From assembly GCA_965247455.1 (NCBI GenBank), contig CBDFHE010000018.1, positions 62,001 to 126,000 of the forward strand: 64,000 nt of DNA. Reading direction: 5' to 3'. This DNA comes from JACZYA01 sp965247455. Its GTDB lineage: Bacteria > Acidobacteriota > Terriglobia > Acidiferrales > 2-02-FULL-67-57. Position 1 is the stretch's first letter. Each line of letters begins with the position of its first letter. The notes under the pieces were generated by a model, which saw nothing but the letters and a program-made list of their open reading frames with translations, had not been told where the DNA came from and searched no databases. Shown here piece after piece: positions 24,725 through 33,645 of the stretch. Made by a program: the position numbers and the translations under genes.

Positions 24725-26473
24725 CTACTTTTTCTGGGGTTGTTGTCTTCGCTTGGCAGTAGCCACTTCGTCGAGAACATAGCCTTTAGGTGTCTCTCTG
24801 ATGATTACACCATAATCTCGATTTGCTCCGTCCACTGAGACATATCCATCTACAACATCTTCCAATACCAGGAGGGGATCCCTAGTGAGAGGATCTCCCC
24901 AGCCTGCCCCCCCAGCACTCCTGAGCCACACTGCCTCACCACTTTGCATCTCTACTTTGTGTTTGCCTCGTATGATTTCTTTAGGAGTATTTGGAAAGAA
25001 TATAGCCTCATTCAACATCCCTGCTTTCCCTCCCGCCACTCCAGGGGCTTGGGCAGCTGTCGTTCTCTCCAAAACGGAGATCGTTGTTACTGGTATCAAT
25101 GTTGTGAAATCTTTGCAGATTCCTAACCCACCGCGGAACTTCCCTGGCCCCCCAGAATCTTGACGAAGCTCATAGCGCCCGATCAGAACAGGTACCGGTG
25201 TTTTTTCTCGCACCTCAATGGGTATGTTACACATTGCTGCTCCGGCGTGAAGAAACAAGCCGTTTTGACCATCGCGGTGGAAAGCTGCTCCGTGACCTAC
25301 AACATCGGCCCCTCCAGCGAGATAGCGCCCTCTTCCTTCTGAATCATGTGAAACCATGATTATAGGGCAGAACTCGGCCCCAGAAATTGCTGTTACTTTG
25401 TCTGGGACTGCCTGAGCTAGGACTGCCAGCGTTAAATCTATCAGGCGCAGTTGGGACCACCCATAAAGAAAGCAAGGTGCGGGTGGTAGAGGATGAAACA
25501 TGTTGCCCGGGGGAGCGATTACCTGTAGAGGTTTGAAATGACCTTCGTTGACTGGGAAGCGTGGAGTGGTCAGCGCCTTTATTGCATAACGCAGCGCTGC
25601 CACTGTACCTGGATAGGGAGAGTTTATTGGACCTTCCTGTTGGGGTGCCGAATCCGACAGGTCCACAATCATTTCACTCCCCTCTATTTTTACCTTTACA
25701 GAAATCTTGACTGGTTCTTCTCCAACCCCATTGTTATCCATATAGTCCACGATCTTCCATTCCCCATCGGGTATCTCCTTCAACGCCTGCCGGGTTATCT
25801 TTTCCCCCTGACCAAGCATATCTTTGATGGCTGCATGCATTGTTCGCTTACCATAGCGCTTAGCGATATGCTGCACCCGCTCAGACCCAGCTCGTAGCGC
25901 CGCCGCCCCAGCTAAGAAATTAGCCGCTGTGAGAAATGGGATTCGCGAGTGATACTTGATTAAGCGCAAAATCTCCTCCACCAATTTTCCCTTTCGGTAT
26001 AGCCAAAGTGAAGGCATCATCAACCCTTCTTGAAACACATCCGTGGACATTGTAGGGTACGGATCAATAGCGCCCAAGTCTCCCATATGCGCCTTTAAAG
26101 CAGTGTAGGCAATGATGTCATCTTCCCAGAAAACAGGAGTCACTAATGCTGCATCAACCGATTGACTTCCCATTTCATAAGGAACTGTGTTCGTTAACAC
26201 GTCCCCAGGGGCGAGACTCTCCAAGCCCACCTGTTCAATGCACACCCTCACACAGTTGTCCAAAGGCCCGGAAAAAATAGGAATTCCTGGAGCATCTGCT
26301 ATCAAATTCACATCCGAATCATAAATTGACATCCCAAAATCGTGCAGTTCGTAAAGTGCATCAATAGTGGTTGTTCGCTTAAACACTCGTTTCATCTCTT
26401 CCGCAGCAGAAACCAGTTCATATCGCACAATTTCTGTAGTAATAGGATCACTTCTTACGGCACGAGCCATCAT
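24725..26473 (-). CDS. hyuB: Hydantoinase/oxoprolinase family protein, HyuB-type subunit
   Basis: 582 residues, the full HyuB size. Typical elements: NPITTEIVR-like start (SDPITTEIVRYELVSAAEEM), FSGPLDNCVRVCI, ALVTPVFWEDDIIAYTALKA, HMGDLGAIDPYP, DLSDSAPQQEGPINSPYPGT, and the C-terminal GRYELRQDSGGPGKFRGGLG and SAGGAGWGDPLTRDP, all diagnostic. With HyuA it should form the ATP-dependent amide hydrolase. Located upstream of hyuA in one low-G+C operon inside the tRNA-Asp island. In the same island a creatininase-family gene suggests creatinine/N-methylhydantoin-type substrates, an inference only. Confidence 0.88.
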   Translation of the reverse strand: MMARAVRSDPITTEIVRYELVSAAEEMKRVFKRTTTIDALYELHDFGMSIYDSDVNLIADAPGIPIFSGPLDNCVRVCIEQVGLESLAPGDVLTNTVPYEMGSQSVDAALVTPVFWEDDIIAYTALKAHMGDLGAIDPYPTMSTDVFQEGLMMPSLWLYRKGKLVEEILRLIKYHSRIPFLTAANFLAGAAALRAGSERVQHIAKRYGKRTMHAAIKDMLGQGEKITRQALKEIPDGEWKIVDYMDNNGVGEEPVKISVKVKIEGSEMIVDLSDSAPQQEGPINSPYPGTVAALRYAIKALTTPRFPVNEGHFKPLQVIAPPGNMFHPLPPAPCFLYGWSQLRLIDLTLAVLAQAVPDKVTAISGAEFCPIIMVSHDSEGRGRYLAGGADVVGHGAAFHRDGQNGLFLHAGAAMCNIPIEVREKTPVPVLIGRYELRQDSGGPGKFRGGLGICKDFTTLIPVTTISVLERTTAAQAPGVAGGKAGMLNEAIFFPNTPKEIIRGKHKVEMQSGEAVWLRSAGGAGWGDPLTRDPLLVLEDVVDGYVSVDGANRDYGVIIRETPKGYVLDEVATAKRRQQPQKK

Positions 26474-26547
26474 CTTCCTCTCTGAGGATTCCGCTTACAC
26501 GGTTAGTTAATCACGATTCGGTGGCGCAAGAAGCAGAAAGGACCTAG

Positions 26548-27057
26548 TCAAAAGGAGAACTTCAACATAAGTTACACTTGGCGACCAGGGTTGCGCGTAG
26601 CTGTAATTTTCCCGAATAAAGGTGACGTCACCACACTCACGGGCTGATCTAGGTTAGTGTGATTTAGGAGATTAAAAAATTCAGCCCTGAAATCGAGACT
26701 GTAATACTCGGACAACTCAACTCGTTTTCCAACCGCCAGATCAAGTTTCTGGAAACTAGGGCCTCGGTGTGTATTTCGACCCAAAAGACCGCCAACGGTC
26801 GGAGAGATTTCAGTGTCAACCGCAGCAGGATTAAAAAATTGAGTAGGATCTAATCCACCCACGTTCTCCAAAATGTCGAAATCTCTCAATGCGCTCGCCC
26901 TATCATTTGTGTTTCCATCCCCATTATTATCCAGTCCGCTGAAAAATGTTAGGGATTGTCCGCTATGCAAGCTCACGATGCCACTGATACGCCAGTTACC
27001 AAGTACTGTGTTGGCCCCGCCGGGCAAATTAGACCAAAATAACTCGCCACTTCCCAA
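26548..27057 (-). pseudogene. TonB-dependent (Oar-type) outer-membrane receptor, C-terminal remnant
   Basis: The frame gives NWRISGIVSLHSGQSLTFFS, DNNGDGNTNDRA, FQKLDLAVGKRVELSEYYSL and DFRAEFFNLLNHTNLDQPVS, the typical last barrel strands of large carboxypeptidase-regulatory-domain TonB receptors (full length ~1000 residues). After NPGRQV an in-frame TAA (26572-26574) interrupts, and the expected ending LMLKFSF with a TGA follows at 26548-26550, so a Gln codon probably mutated to a stop. Upstream the frame closes at once; over 800 residues are missing. Not functional. Confidence 0.82.
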
Positions 27058-27134
27058 AGGTAATCATAAACAAAATTTAACGCCTAGAAATCTCATACAG
27101 GAATAGTCTGGCTTTGTCAAGGAAAGGATACAAA

Positions 27135-28804
27135 CCCGGATTTCCGATTTGGCTGTGGTACCGTATCGCCAGGACCAGTCGCTGCGCCTTGAGTTTTGGG
27201 GCTCCGACGTAAGGAACCACACTACGGAGGGTGACACCCGGTGGGTGAATTACAACACGAGCCATTCCAGTTCGCGTTCAACGGCTTCTTGAAAGTCGCG
27301 TTCCAGGGATCGCGCGTCACTTCTGACGCTGGCCTCATTCTGGTGCGCGAGTTGGATGAACGTCTGGGGCTGGAGACACTCATCGCCGAGCACCTGAGCG
27401 ATTCCCGACAGGGGATGAACACCCAGTTCAGCGTGGTGGATCTCCTGCGGCAGTCGGTCTACAGTCGCCTCGCGGGCTACGAAGATCTCAACGACGCGGG
27501 GCGCGTGTCGGCAGACCCAACATTTCGTCTCATCGGGTCGCCAAAGCGCTGGGACCGGGGTGCGGCGCTGACATCGACGCTGCATTGGTTCGAGACAGAG
27601 CTGCTGACCCACGAGGAGAATCTCGTCGGGTTGAGGGCCGTGAACCGGGAGGTGCTTGCACAGGCCGAGATGGCGACGCGCGCCGACCGGATCGTGCTCG
27701 ACATGGATTCGAGCGAGAGCCCGGTGCATGGGGCGCAGGAAGGGAGCGCCTATAACGGGCACTTCGAGTCCGTCTGCTACCACCCGCTGTTTCTGTTCAC
27801 CGAGCATGGGGACTGCCTCGCCGCCACGCTGCGGCCAGGCAACGTGCATAGCGCCGACGACTGGGACGACCTGCTCGTACCGGAGATTGACCGGCAGCAG
27901 GTGGAGGGCAAGCGCGTAGCGTTCCGCGCAGACGCCGCGTTCGCGAAGCCCGAGATCTACGACGCGCTCGAGCAGCGCGACGTGGACTATGCCATTCGCA
28001 TGCCGGCGAACAAGAGCTTGGAGCTGGAAATCGAAGACATCCTCTTTCGTCCGCCGGGACGGCCGAGCTGCAAGCCCTTGGTGCGCTACCAGAGTTTCCG
28101 CTATCAGGCCAAGAGCTGGACCACGCCCAGACGGATCGTCGCCAAGGTGGAGCACCACCAAGGTGAGCTGTTCCCTCGCGTCGGCTTCATCGTGACCAAC
28201 ATGGCCCTCCCGAGCCGCTCGGTCGTGCGGTTTTACAACAAGCGCGGTACGGCGGAGCAATGGATCAAGGAAGGCAAGCAGGCCACCCACTGGACGCGGC
28301 TGTCGTGCCATCGTTTCCGGGCGAACGAGGTGCGCCTGCAACTGAGCGTCCTGGCCTACAATCTGGGCAACTTGTGGCGCAGACTGGTCCTTCCGCTGCG
28401 GGTCAAGCGCTGGTCGCTCACGAGTCTCCAGCAGCGACTGGTGAAAACTGGGGGCCGGCTGGTGAAGCATGCGCGGTACTACTGGCTTCTGCTGGCGGAA
28501 GGGCATCTCACGCGGCGGCTGTTCGGCGACATGCTGCGGAGGATCTGGGCGCTACCCGTGCCGGCAGGCTGACGCGCGGCCTGAAGTGCAACGAAGCCCG
28601 CCCGGCGATGACACGGGGCACACGTGTGGAGCGGTGTCTGAGAAATGCCCGAAAAGCAGGGGTTCCAGTCGGTCGCACGTCGGCGCGGGCTCAGATGAAG
28701 GCCTTTGAAGCTGAGCGATTGTGCGACGATCGAAGTTTTTGTGCGATCGGCGGCGATCGGGTGTATAAACGTGCCATCAGGGGCAGGCAAAACGGAAATC
28801 CCGG
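27135..28804 (+). mobile_element. IS1380-like insertion sequence, copy 2
   Basis: 1670 bp, nearly identical to copy 1, same orientation. Ends CCCGGATTTCC / GGAAATCCCGG, flanked by perfect 5-bp repeats ACAAA (27130-27134 and 28805-28809). It landed inside the left target duplication of the neighbouring ISNCY/IS481-like element. Confidence 0.94.
27241..28572 (+). CDS. IS1380-family transposase (copy 2)
   Basis: 443 residues, identical in protein sequence to copy 1 as far as I can compare; the DNA differs at a silent position (GTC for GTT in the KVA codons at ~27294). All three catalytic acidic regions (LDMDSS, RADAAF, GTAEQWIKEGK) are present. It lies inside the tRNA-Asp island, just right of the TonB receptor remnant. 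The near-identity means recent movement within this genome. Confidence 0.93.
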   Translation: MGELQHEPFQFAFNGFLKVAFQGSRVTSDAGLILVRELDERLGLETLIAEHLSDSRQGMNTQFSVVDLLRQSVYSRLAGYEDLNDAGRVSADPTFRLIGSPKRWDRGAALTSTLHWFETELLTHEENLVGLRAVNREVLAQAEMATRADRIVLDMDSSESPVHGAQEGSAYNGHFESVCYHPLFLFTEHGDCLAATLRPGNVHSADDWDDLLVPEIDRQQVEGKRVAFRADAAFAKPEIYDALEQRDVDYAIRMPANKSLELEIEDILFRPPGRPSCKPLVRYQSFRYQAKSWTTPRRIVAKVEHHQGELFPRVGFIVTNMALPSRSVVRFYNKRGTAEQWIKEGKQATHWTRLSCHRFRANEVRLQLSVLAYNLGNLWRRLVLPLRVKRWSLTSLQQRLVKTGGRLVKHARYYWLLLAEGHLTRRLFGDMLRRIWALPVPAG

Positions 28805-28810
28805 ACAAAA

Positions 28811-30196
28811 TGTAGCTGCAAAGTGAGAATGTCCTATTTGCGCAAAGTAGGAATGTCCTCTTTCATCAGGGCCAGGAGGGACGATGAGAGAGGAGCGAAT
28901 CGAATTGAGCCAACGGGAGCAGGATCGGTTGAAGGTACTCCACCAAGTCGAGCAGGGCTATCTGACCCAGGTGGAAGCGGGCCGGCGGGTGCAGGTGAGC
29001 GTACGCCACCTGCGGCGTCTGCTGAGACGGGTGCGGGCGGAGGGGGACAGGGGCGTAGTGCATCGGCTGCGGGGGCGGCCCTCGAACCGGAAGATTCCAG
29101 CGGCCCTCCAGGGGCGCATCCTGGCCCAGGTGCGGCGGCGCTACGCCGACTTTGGGCCCACGCTGGCCAGCGAGCACCTGGCGCGAGATGGGTGGCAGGT
29201 CAGCCGGGAGACGCTGCGGCAGTGGATGACCGCCGCCGGGCTGTGGCGGTCGCGCCGGCAGCGGAGGCCGGCGGTGCACGTCTGGCGAGAGCGGCGGGCC
29301 GCCTTCGGCGAGTTGGTGATGATGGACAGCTCGCCCTATCGCTGGTTGGAGCGGCGCGGACCTCCCGTGCAGTTGATCGCGCTGATCGACGACGCTACCA
29401 GCCGGGTCTGGGGCCGCTTCGCCGCCCAGGACTCGACCGAGGAAAACCTGCGCACCCTGGCAGGCTGGCTCCGGCGCTGGGGACGGCCGCGGGCACTCTA
29501 TACCGACAAAAGCAGCCTGTTCCGCACCACCCGCTCGGCCCGGCTCGACGAGCAGCTCGGCGGTCAGCCGGCCCGCACCCAGATCGGGCGGGCCCTGCAG
29601 GAGTTGGGGATCGAGTGGATTCCCGCCCACAGCCCCCAGGCCAAGGGGCGCATCGAGAGACTATTCGGCACCTTGCAGGACCGCCTGGTCAAGGAGATGC
29701 GCCTGGCCGGGGTGCACACGGTGGAGCAGGCCAACCGCTTCCTGGCAGCAGTCTTCCTGCCTTTCTGGGAGCAGCGCTTCACCGTCGCTCCGCGCCAGCC
29801 GCACGATGCCCACCGCCCGCTGGGAGGCACCCAGCGGCTGGAGTCAATCCTGAGCGTGCGCGAACCGCGCCGGGTGGCAGGCGACTACACCGTGCGCTGG
29901 CAGGGCCAGCGCTGGGCGATCCCGCGCGCCCAGGTGCGAGCGGGGTTGCGGGGGGCGCGGGTGGAGGTCGAACGGCGGCTCGACGGCAGCCGCTGGGTCC
30001 GCTTCCGCGGCTCTTATCTCAGCCTGCGGCCCTGCCCGAGCCCGCCGCCCGCGCCCGCAACCCCCTTCGGCCTACGGCCTACGGGGCTTGCGGGCCCAAG
30101 GAAAGGCAAACGAAAGTACATTCCCCCTCCCGATCACCCTTGGAGGAGGACATTTCTATCTGGCAAAAAACCGGACATTTCTACTTTGCGTTGACA
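28811..30196 (+). mobile_element. ISNCY/IS481-like insertion sequence with 15-bp target duplication
   Basis: 1386 bp. Left end TGTAGCTGCAAAGTGAGAAT and right end, inward, TGTCAACGCAAAGTAGAAAT share TGT..(C)GCAAAGT; each end also has a second inner motif (GTAGGAATGTCC / ATAGAAATGTCC) like a transposase-binding site. The 15 bases GGAAAGGATACAAAA flank it (30197-30211 on the right; on the left 27121-27134 plus 28810, now split by IS copy 2). Confidence 0.85.
28884..30194 (+). CDS. Integrase-core (DDE) transposase, ISNCY/IS481-like
   Basis: 436 residues. N-terminal helix-turn-helix region (LSQREQDRLKVLHQVEQGYL, VEAGRRVQVSVRHLRRLLRR) with a second one at LASEHLARDGWQVSRETLRQ, then an rve-type catalytic core: GELVMMDSSPYRWLERR (first Asp), RALYTDKSSLF (second Asp) and QAKGRIERLFGTLQDRLVKE (Glu). 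Its stop codon lies inside the right terminal repeat (TTGACA). Catalyses its own transposition. I favour the ISNCY (ISDol1-like) group from the sequence pattern, but IS481 cannot be excluded. Confidence 0.88.
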   Translation: MREERIELSQREQDRLKVLHQVEQGYLTQVEAGRRVQVSVRHLRRLLRRVRAEGDRGVVHRLRGRPSNRKIPAALQGRILAQVRRRYADFGPTLASEHLARDGWQVSRETLRQWMTAAGLWRSRRQRRPAVHVWRERRAAFGELVMMDSSPYRWLERRGPPVQLIALIDDATSRVWGRFAAQDSTEENLRTLAGWLRRWGRPRALYTDKSSLFRTTRSARLDEQLGGQPARTQIGRALQELGIEWIPAHSPQAKGRIERLFGTLQDRLVKEMRLAGVHTVEQANRFLAAVFLPFWEQRFTVAPRQPHDAHRPLGGTQRLESILSVREPRRVAGDYTVRWQGQRWAIPRAQVRAGLRGARVEVERRLDGSRWVRFRGSYLSLRPCPSPPPAPATPFGLRPTGLAGPRKGKRKYIPPPDHPWRRTFLSGKKPDISTLR

Positions 30197-30233
30197 GGAA
30201 AGGATACAAAAATAGGTTGTCCAGTTTTAGAGG

Positions 30234-30314
30234 GGTGTGCCACGGCTGCTGATCCGCGTTGAGGTGCAAACCAGAACCTACATCGAGCGAACCAAGACCG
30301 AAAAGAAAAAGTAG
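30234..30314 (+). pseudogene. Short 3' remnant of an unidentified gene
   Basis: One frame reads PRLLIRVEVQTRTYIERTKT then EKKK and stops at 30312-30314. The Lys-rich ending looks like a real C-terminus cut off by the IS on its left, but no family can be named. Confidence 0.22.
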
Positions 30315-30426
30315 TCTGGCCTCCTCCTGAAGCTACCGGGGACGGACTGCCTTAGCCTTTCGAGCGAGTATTTCCCTGAAGCGAGTTTCCCGTCAGTGTC
30401 AAAGACGCCCAGGGCGGAAGACTTTC

Positions 30427-31779
30427 TCACACCGGCGACAGGCGAGCGGTAAAGTGGCGGTGGAAGGGAGCTTCATAGGTCAGCCGCAGGCCACGGATCT
30501 GGTCGCGGCGCTTCCACACTTCCAGAATCACCTCCACCACGTAATCAATGTGGCTCCGGGTGTAGACCCGACGGGGGAGGGCCAACCGCACTTGGTCCAT
30601 GGTGGCGGCCTCCCCATACATCAGCGTTCCGATTTCTACCGAGAGGATGCCGCCTTCGAGATAGAGTTCCACCGCCAACGCTACCCCCGGAAAACACCGC
30701 GGCGGGATGTGCGGCAAGAAGCTGCGTGCATCCAGGTAGATCGCGTGGCCGCCGGGCGGCTGCACAATGGGCACGCCAGCCTCGGCGAGGTGGTCGCCTA
30801 GGTAGGCGGTGGAGGTGATGCGGTAGCGAAGATAGTCATCCCCGAGCACCTCTTCCAGCCCCACCGCAATTGCCTCCAGGTCGCGCCCGGCCAAGCCCCC
30901 ATGGGTGGGGTAGCCCTCAGTCAGAGTCAGCAGGTTCTTCTCCTGCTGGGCCAACTCGTCGTCGTTGGTGCAGAGGAAACCGCCGATATTTGCCAGACCG
31001 TCCTTCTTCGCCGACATGGTGCATCCGTCGCCGAGCGCAAACATCTCCCGGGCAATTTCCTTGGAAGTTTTGTTCTCGTAGCCGCTCTCACGCAGCTTGA
31101 TGAAGTAAGCATTTTCGGCAAAGCGACAGGCGTCGAAGTAGAGCGGGACTTGGTAGTTGCGACAGATTGCTCGTACCGTCTTTGCATTCTCCATCGAGAC
31201 GGGCTGGCCCCCACAGGAGTTGTTGGTTATGGTCAACATGACCAGCGGCACCCGTTCGCGGCCGACCCGCTCGAGCAGCTGTTCGAGCGCTGTTACGTCC
31301 ATGTTGCCTTTGAAGGGATGGCAGGTGGCGGGCTGGCGGCCTTCGGGGATGAGCAGGTCCACAGCTTTAGCACCCGTGAATTCAATGCTGGCCCGGGTGG
31401 TGTTGTAGTGGCTGTTGCTGGGGACGACGTCCCCCTTCTTGCACATCGCACTGAAGAGAATCCGCTCGGCCGCCCGTCCTTGATGGGTGGGAATCACGTG
31501 CTTGTAGCCAAAAATTCCTTGCACGGTGCGGCGGAAGTGCTCGAAGCTGCGGTTGCTCGCGTAGCTCTCGTCTCCTTCCATCATGGCCGCCCACTGCCGT
31601 GTTGACATGGCTCCGGTGCCGGAGTCGGTCAAAAGGTCGATCAGGATGGCTTCGGCGGGGACGAGCAAAAGGTTGTAGTGCGCCTGCCGCAGCACCTCTT
31701 CCCGTTCCGCCCGGGTGGTCCAGCAGATGGGCTCTACCGACCTGATGCGGAAGGGCTCAATGATTGTCTTGATGGCCAT
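30427..31779 (-). CDS. Tryptophanase-type beta-eliminating lyase (PLP)
   Basis: 450 residues of the tryptophan indole-lyase / tyrosine phenol-lyase family: splits an aromatic amino acid to pyruvate, ammonia and indole or phenol. PLP-lysine region DGCTMSAKKDGLANIGGFLC (Lys259), IPTHQGRAAE, YFDACRFAENAYFIK and VRLALPRRVYTRSHIDYVVE. Overall wording is close to tyrosine phenol-lyase (GGLAGRDLEAIAVGL), but at the positions that separate the two enzymes I see Ile383 (VEIGT) and His442 (RHFTAR), as in tryptophanases, and Asn126 where TPL has Thr and Trpase Asp. Substrate therefore unsettled. Within the island, G+C close to the host's. Probably monocistronic. Confidence 0.88.
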   Translation of the reverse strand: MAIKTIIEPFRIRSVEPICWTTRAEREEVLRQAHYNLLLVPAEAILIDLLTDSGTGAMSTRQWAAMMEGDESYASNRSFEHFRRTVQGIFGYKHVIPTHQGRAAERILFSAMCKKGDVVPSNSHYNTTRASIEFTGAKAVDLLIPEGRQPATCHPFKGNMDVTALEQLLERVGRERVPLVMLTITNNSCGGQPVSMENAKTVRAICRNYQVPLYFDACRFAENAYFIKLRESGYENKTSKEIAREMFALGDGCTMSAKKDGLANIGGFLCTNDDELAQQEKNLLTLTEGYPTHGGLAGRDLEAIAVGLEEVLGDDYLRYRITSTAYLGDHLAEAGVPIVQPPGGHAIYLDARSFLPHIPPRCFPGVALAVELYLEGGILSVEIGTLMYGEAATMDQVRLALPRRVYTRSHIDYVVEVILEVWKRRDQIRGLRLTYEAPFHRHFTARLSPV

Positions 31780-31920
31780 GGAACACCGTAAGAATTAGGT
31801 ATGGCTAACAAACAACACTCTACACACAAGACTCGGTTGCCCAACTCCCTGCCCACAAGCACGAACGGAGGGGTTAAACCGCCAGAGATTTAGCAATCCA
31901 GTTAGATGCCTTCTTCAAAC

Positions 31921-32290
31921 TCACCCCACTCGCGACGGTGGTGGAATCACCAGCTTGTACCGGGACCGGAGGAAAGCCACCAGGTTGATCATCTGGCTGA
32001 CCATCATCACGTCATTCTACCTCATTCTACCTCATTGTAGTTGGTCATGGGAGACTCGCCCCTCGGGCCCAGCAATTCCCTGGGGTAATTCTCTACCAAT
32101 GTGTGCGAAGGATTGATGATCGAGGTCACCAACTGGCCATAGGTCTGAACCTTGCGCACTTCCCCATCCAGCTCCACGGTAACCAGAGGAGCACTCTCCA
32201 GTGCTGGCAGGCACGAGCACAACAATAGTGACCTTCATGCCGAACTTCACTGAGATAGCCTCCTTTCCCAACGGCCATCTTTGATGATCG
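31921..32290 (-). pseudogene. c-type cytochrome-like remnant with frameshifts
   Basis: Successive minus-strand frames give KEAISVKFGMKVTIVVLVPA, then APLVTVELDGEVRKVQTYGQ and LVTSIINPSHTLVENYPREL, then VSQMINLVAFLRSRYKLVIP ending at TGA 31921-31923. INPS..I....P and NY.EV..VSQMI.LVAFL..RY are familiar from small c-type cytochromes with a C-terminal helix. One shift lies near 32220; the other coincides with a tandem 10-bp duplication (TCATTCTACC twice, 32012-32031) that creates a stop. The heme-binding CxxCH part is missing. Confidence 0.55.
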
Positions 32291-32336
32291 CTAGAGTGAC
32301 AAGAACCTGTATGATACGCTATAAGGTATTAGTTAT

Positions 32337-32612
32337 TTGAAGACCTATTTCACTGCGCAGGTTCGCGTCTGGGCTGACCGCGACGTGGAAAGGGTACGCA
32401 AGTACAAGGCAGCTTTTGTAGATGATGATGCAGGGGTTCCAGCGGAGAAATCCCCCGCGCTTGGCATTCTCCTAGCGGAAGCCAAAAGGCACAAATTCGA
32501 CGCAGCATGGATATGGATATCACGAAAAAGCTGGAGCGGACCGTTTGGGGCAAGACTGCAAGAGGGGCGCCAGGTAAGAGCTAAGGAGCCGGAGGGAACC
32601 CGAAGAGGTTAA
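32337..32612 (+). pseudogene. Serine recombinase (resolvase/invertase) fragment
   Basis: A 91-residue frame whose middle, DDDAGVPAEKSPALGILLAE then AKRHKFDAAWIW, resembles the resolvase segment D.G.SG....RP.L..L...A....FD.V.VW. The preceding catalytic Ser region and the following DRFGRS motif are absent or altered (ISRKSW), and the rest has no recognisable DNA-binding domain. It is probably a broken mobile-element gene inside the island. Confidence 0.4.
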
Positions 32613-32680
32613 ATCAAATTTCATGGTCTTTATTAAGTAACCGTCCTCACAGATTTGCCGCCGAACAGGAGATGTAAAGA

Positions 32681-33454
32681 ATGCAAGAGAACTTGAGAAT
32701 AGAGGAAATGTCTTGGACCGAGGTCAAGCAGGCCCTCGACGAAGGATACTCTACAATCGTCTTCGGGGTTGGCTCAAATGAGCAACATGGCCCACATCTC
32801 CCCCTAGCTACCGATAGCCTCTTCGGCGACTGGCTCGCCGATGCCGTGGCGCGCCGGTTAGGGAAAGCCCTTGTGGCGCCGACGATCCGTGTGGGTTGCT
32901 CCGAGCATCATATGGCCTTTCCTGGGACCATCACTCTCGACGCAGAAACATTACAGAATATCGTTATCGGTTACTGTCGTAGCCTGTCACAGCACGCGTT
33001 TAAGAGAATTGTAATCATCCCCAGCCATGGCGGCAATTTCAAGCCCGTTGCCAATGCTGTTGACAAACTAAGAGAACTCCTGCCGGGCGTTCAAATAGTT
33101 GCGTATACTGACTTAGATGGACTGGTCGAAGTCCTCCTAAAGGCCCCCGAGCGCTTTGGTATCTCCAGAGAAGATTCAGGTGTCCATGCGGGCGAGTTTG
33201 AAACCTCAATGATGCTGTTTCTACGCCCCGACTTGGTCGATATGAAGAAGGCTGAAAAGGGATATCTCGGGGATATCACTGGGAGACTAGACGAGATCAT
33301 TGAGGATGGACTCATTAGAATCACACGAAACGGCATCATTGGCGACGCCACACTGGCAGATGTCAGACGGGGAAAACCGTATCTTGAAACGTTGGTTGAT
33401 GAGATTATGAGAGTGCTGCGGTTCAGCGCAAATGGGACAGCTGAGCGGGCCTAG
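32681..33454 (+). CDS. Creatininase-family hydrolase
   Basis: 257 residues, normal for the metal-dependent creatininase/amidohydrolase superfamily (creatininase, MftE, FAPy deformylase). Metal-binding motifs: GSNEQHGPHLPLATDSLFGD (Glu and His near 34-36, Asp ~43), SHGGNFKPVANAVDKLRELL and the DSGVHAGEFETSMMLFLRPD region with the third ligand Glu. Creatininase interconverts creatinine and creatine; with hyuAB in the same island, a role in degrading creatinine-, hydantoin- or lactam-like compounds is plausible, not shown. MftE is less likely because no mycofactocin genes are near. Surrounded by gene fragments; itself intact. Confidence 0.88.
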   Translation: MQENLRIEEMSWTEVKQALDEGYSTIVFGVGSNEQHGPHLPLATDSLFGDWLADAVARRLGKALVAPTIRVGCSEHHMAFPGTITLDAETLQNIVIGYCRSLSQHAFKRIVIIPSHGGNFKPVANAVDKLRELLPGVQIVAYTDLDGLVEVLLKAPERFGISREDSGVHAGEFETSMMLFLRPDLVDMKKAEKGYLGDITGRLDEIIEDGLIRITRNGIIGDATLADVRRGKPYLETLVDEIMRVLRFSANGTAERA

Positions 33455-33526
33455 GGAAGCTACGGTTTAGCTCCCGGTTCACCCCTAACCCGCGCTACAC
33501 TGCGCGGCAATAAGCAGGGGTGAACG

Positions 33527-33645
33527 ATGAGCGAAGAATCCATCAGAACAGAAGGAGCCTCTCCCGCCCGGGCGGGAGAGAGCGCACGGCAGCTGATCCG
33601 CCAAGCCAAGCAAGCCTCCCAGCGCAAGTTTCCCGCCGAGGAGCC
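33527..33645 (+). pseudogene. IS3-family orfA 5' fragment
   Basis: From ATG 33527 (good GGGGTG upstream), MSEESIRTEGASPARAGESA and QLIRQAKQASQRKFPAEE match the start of IS3-type orfA transposase subunits as I remember them. After PAEE, where KIRIVLEG would be expected, the sequence changes to an unrelated frame. Only the left tip of the IS remains. Confidence 0.55.

Noticed and set aside
30427..31779. Naming the lyase tpl or tnaA outright
   Set aside because: Key positions (Asn126, Ile383, His442) are mixed between the two enzymes, so no symbol was given.
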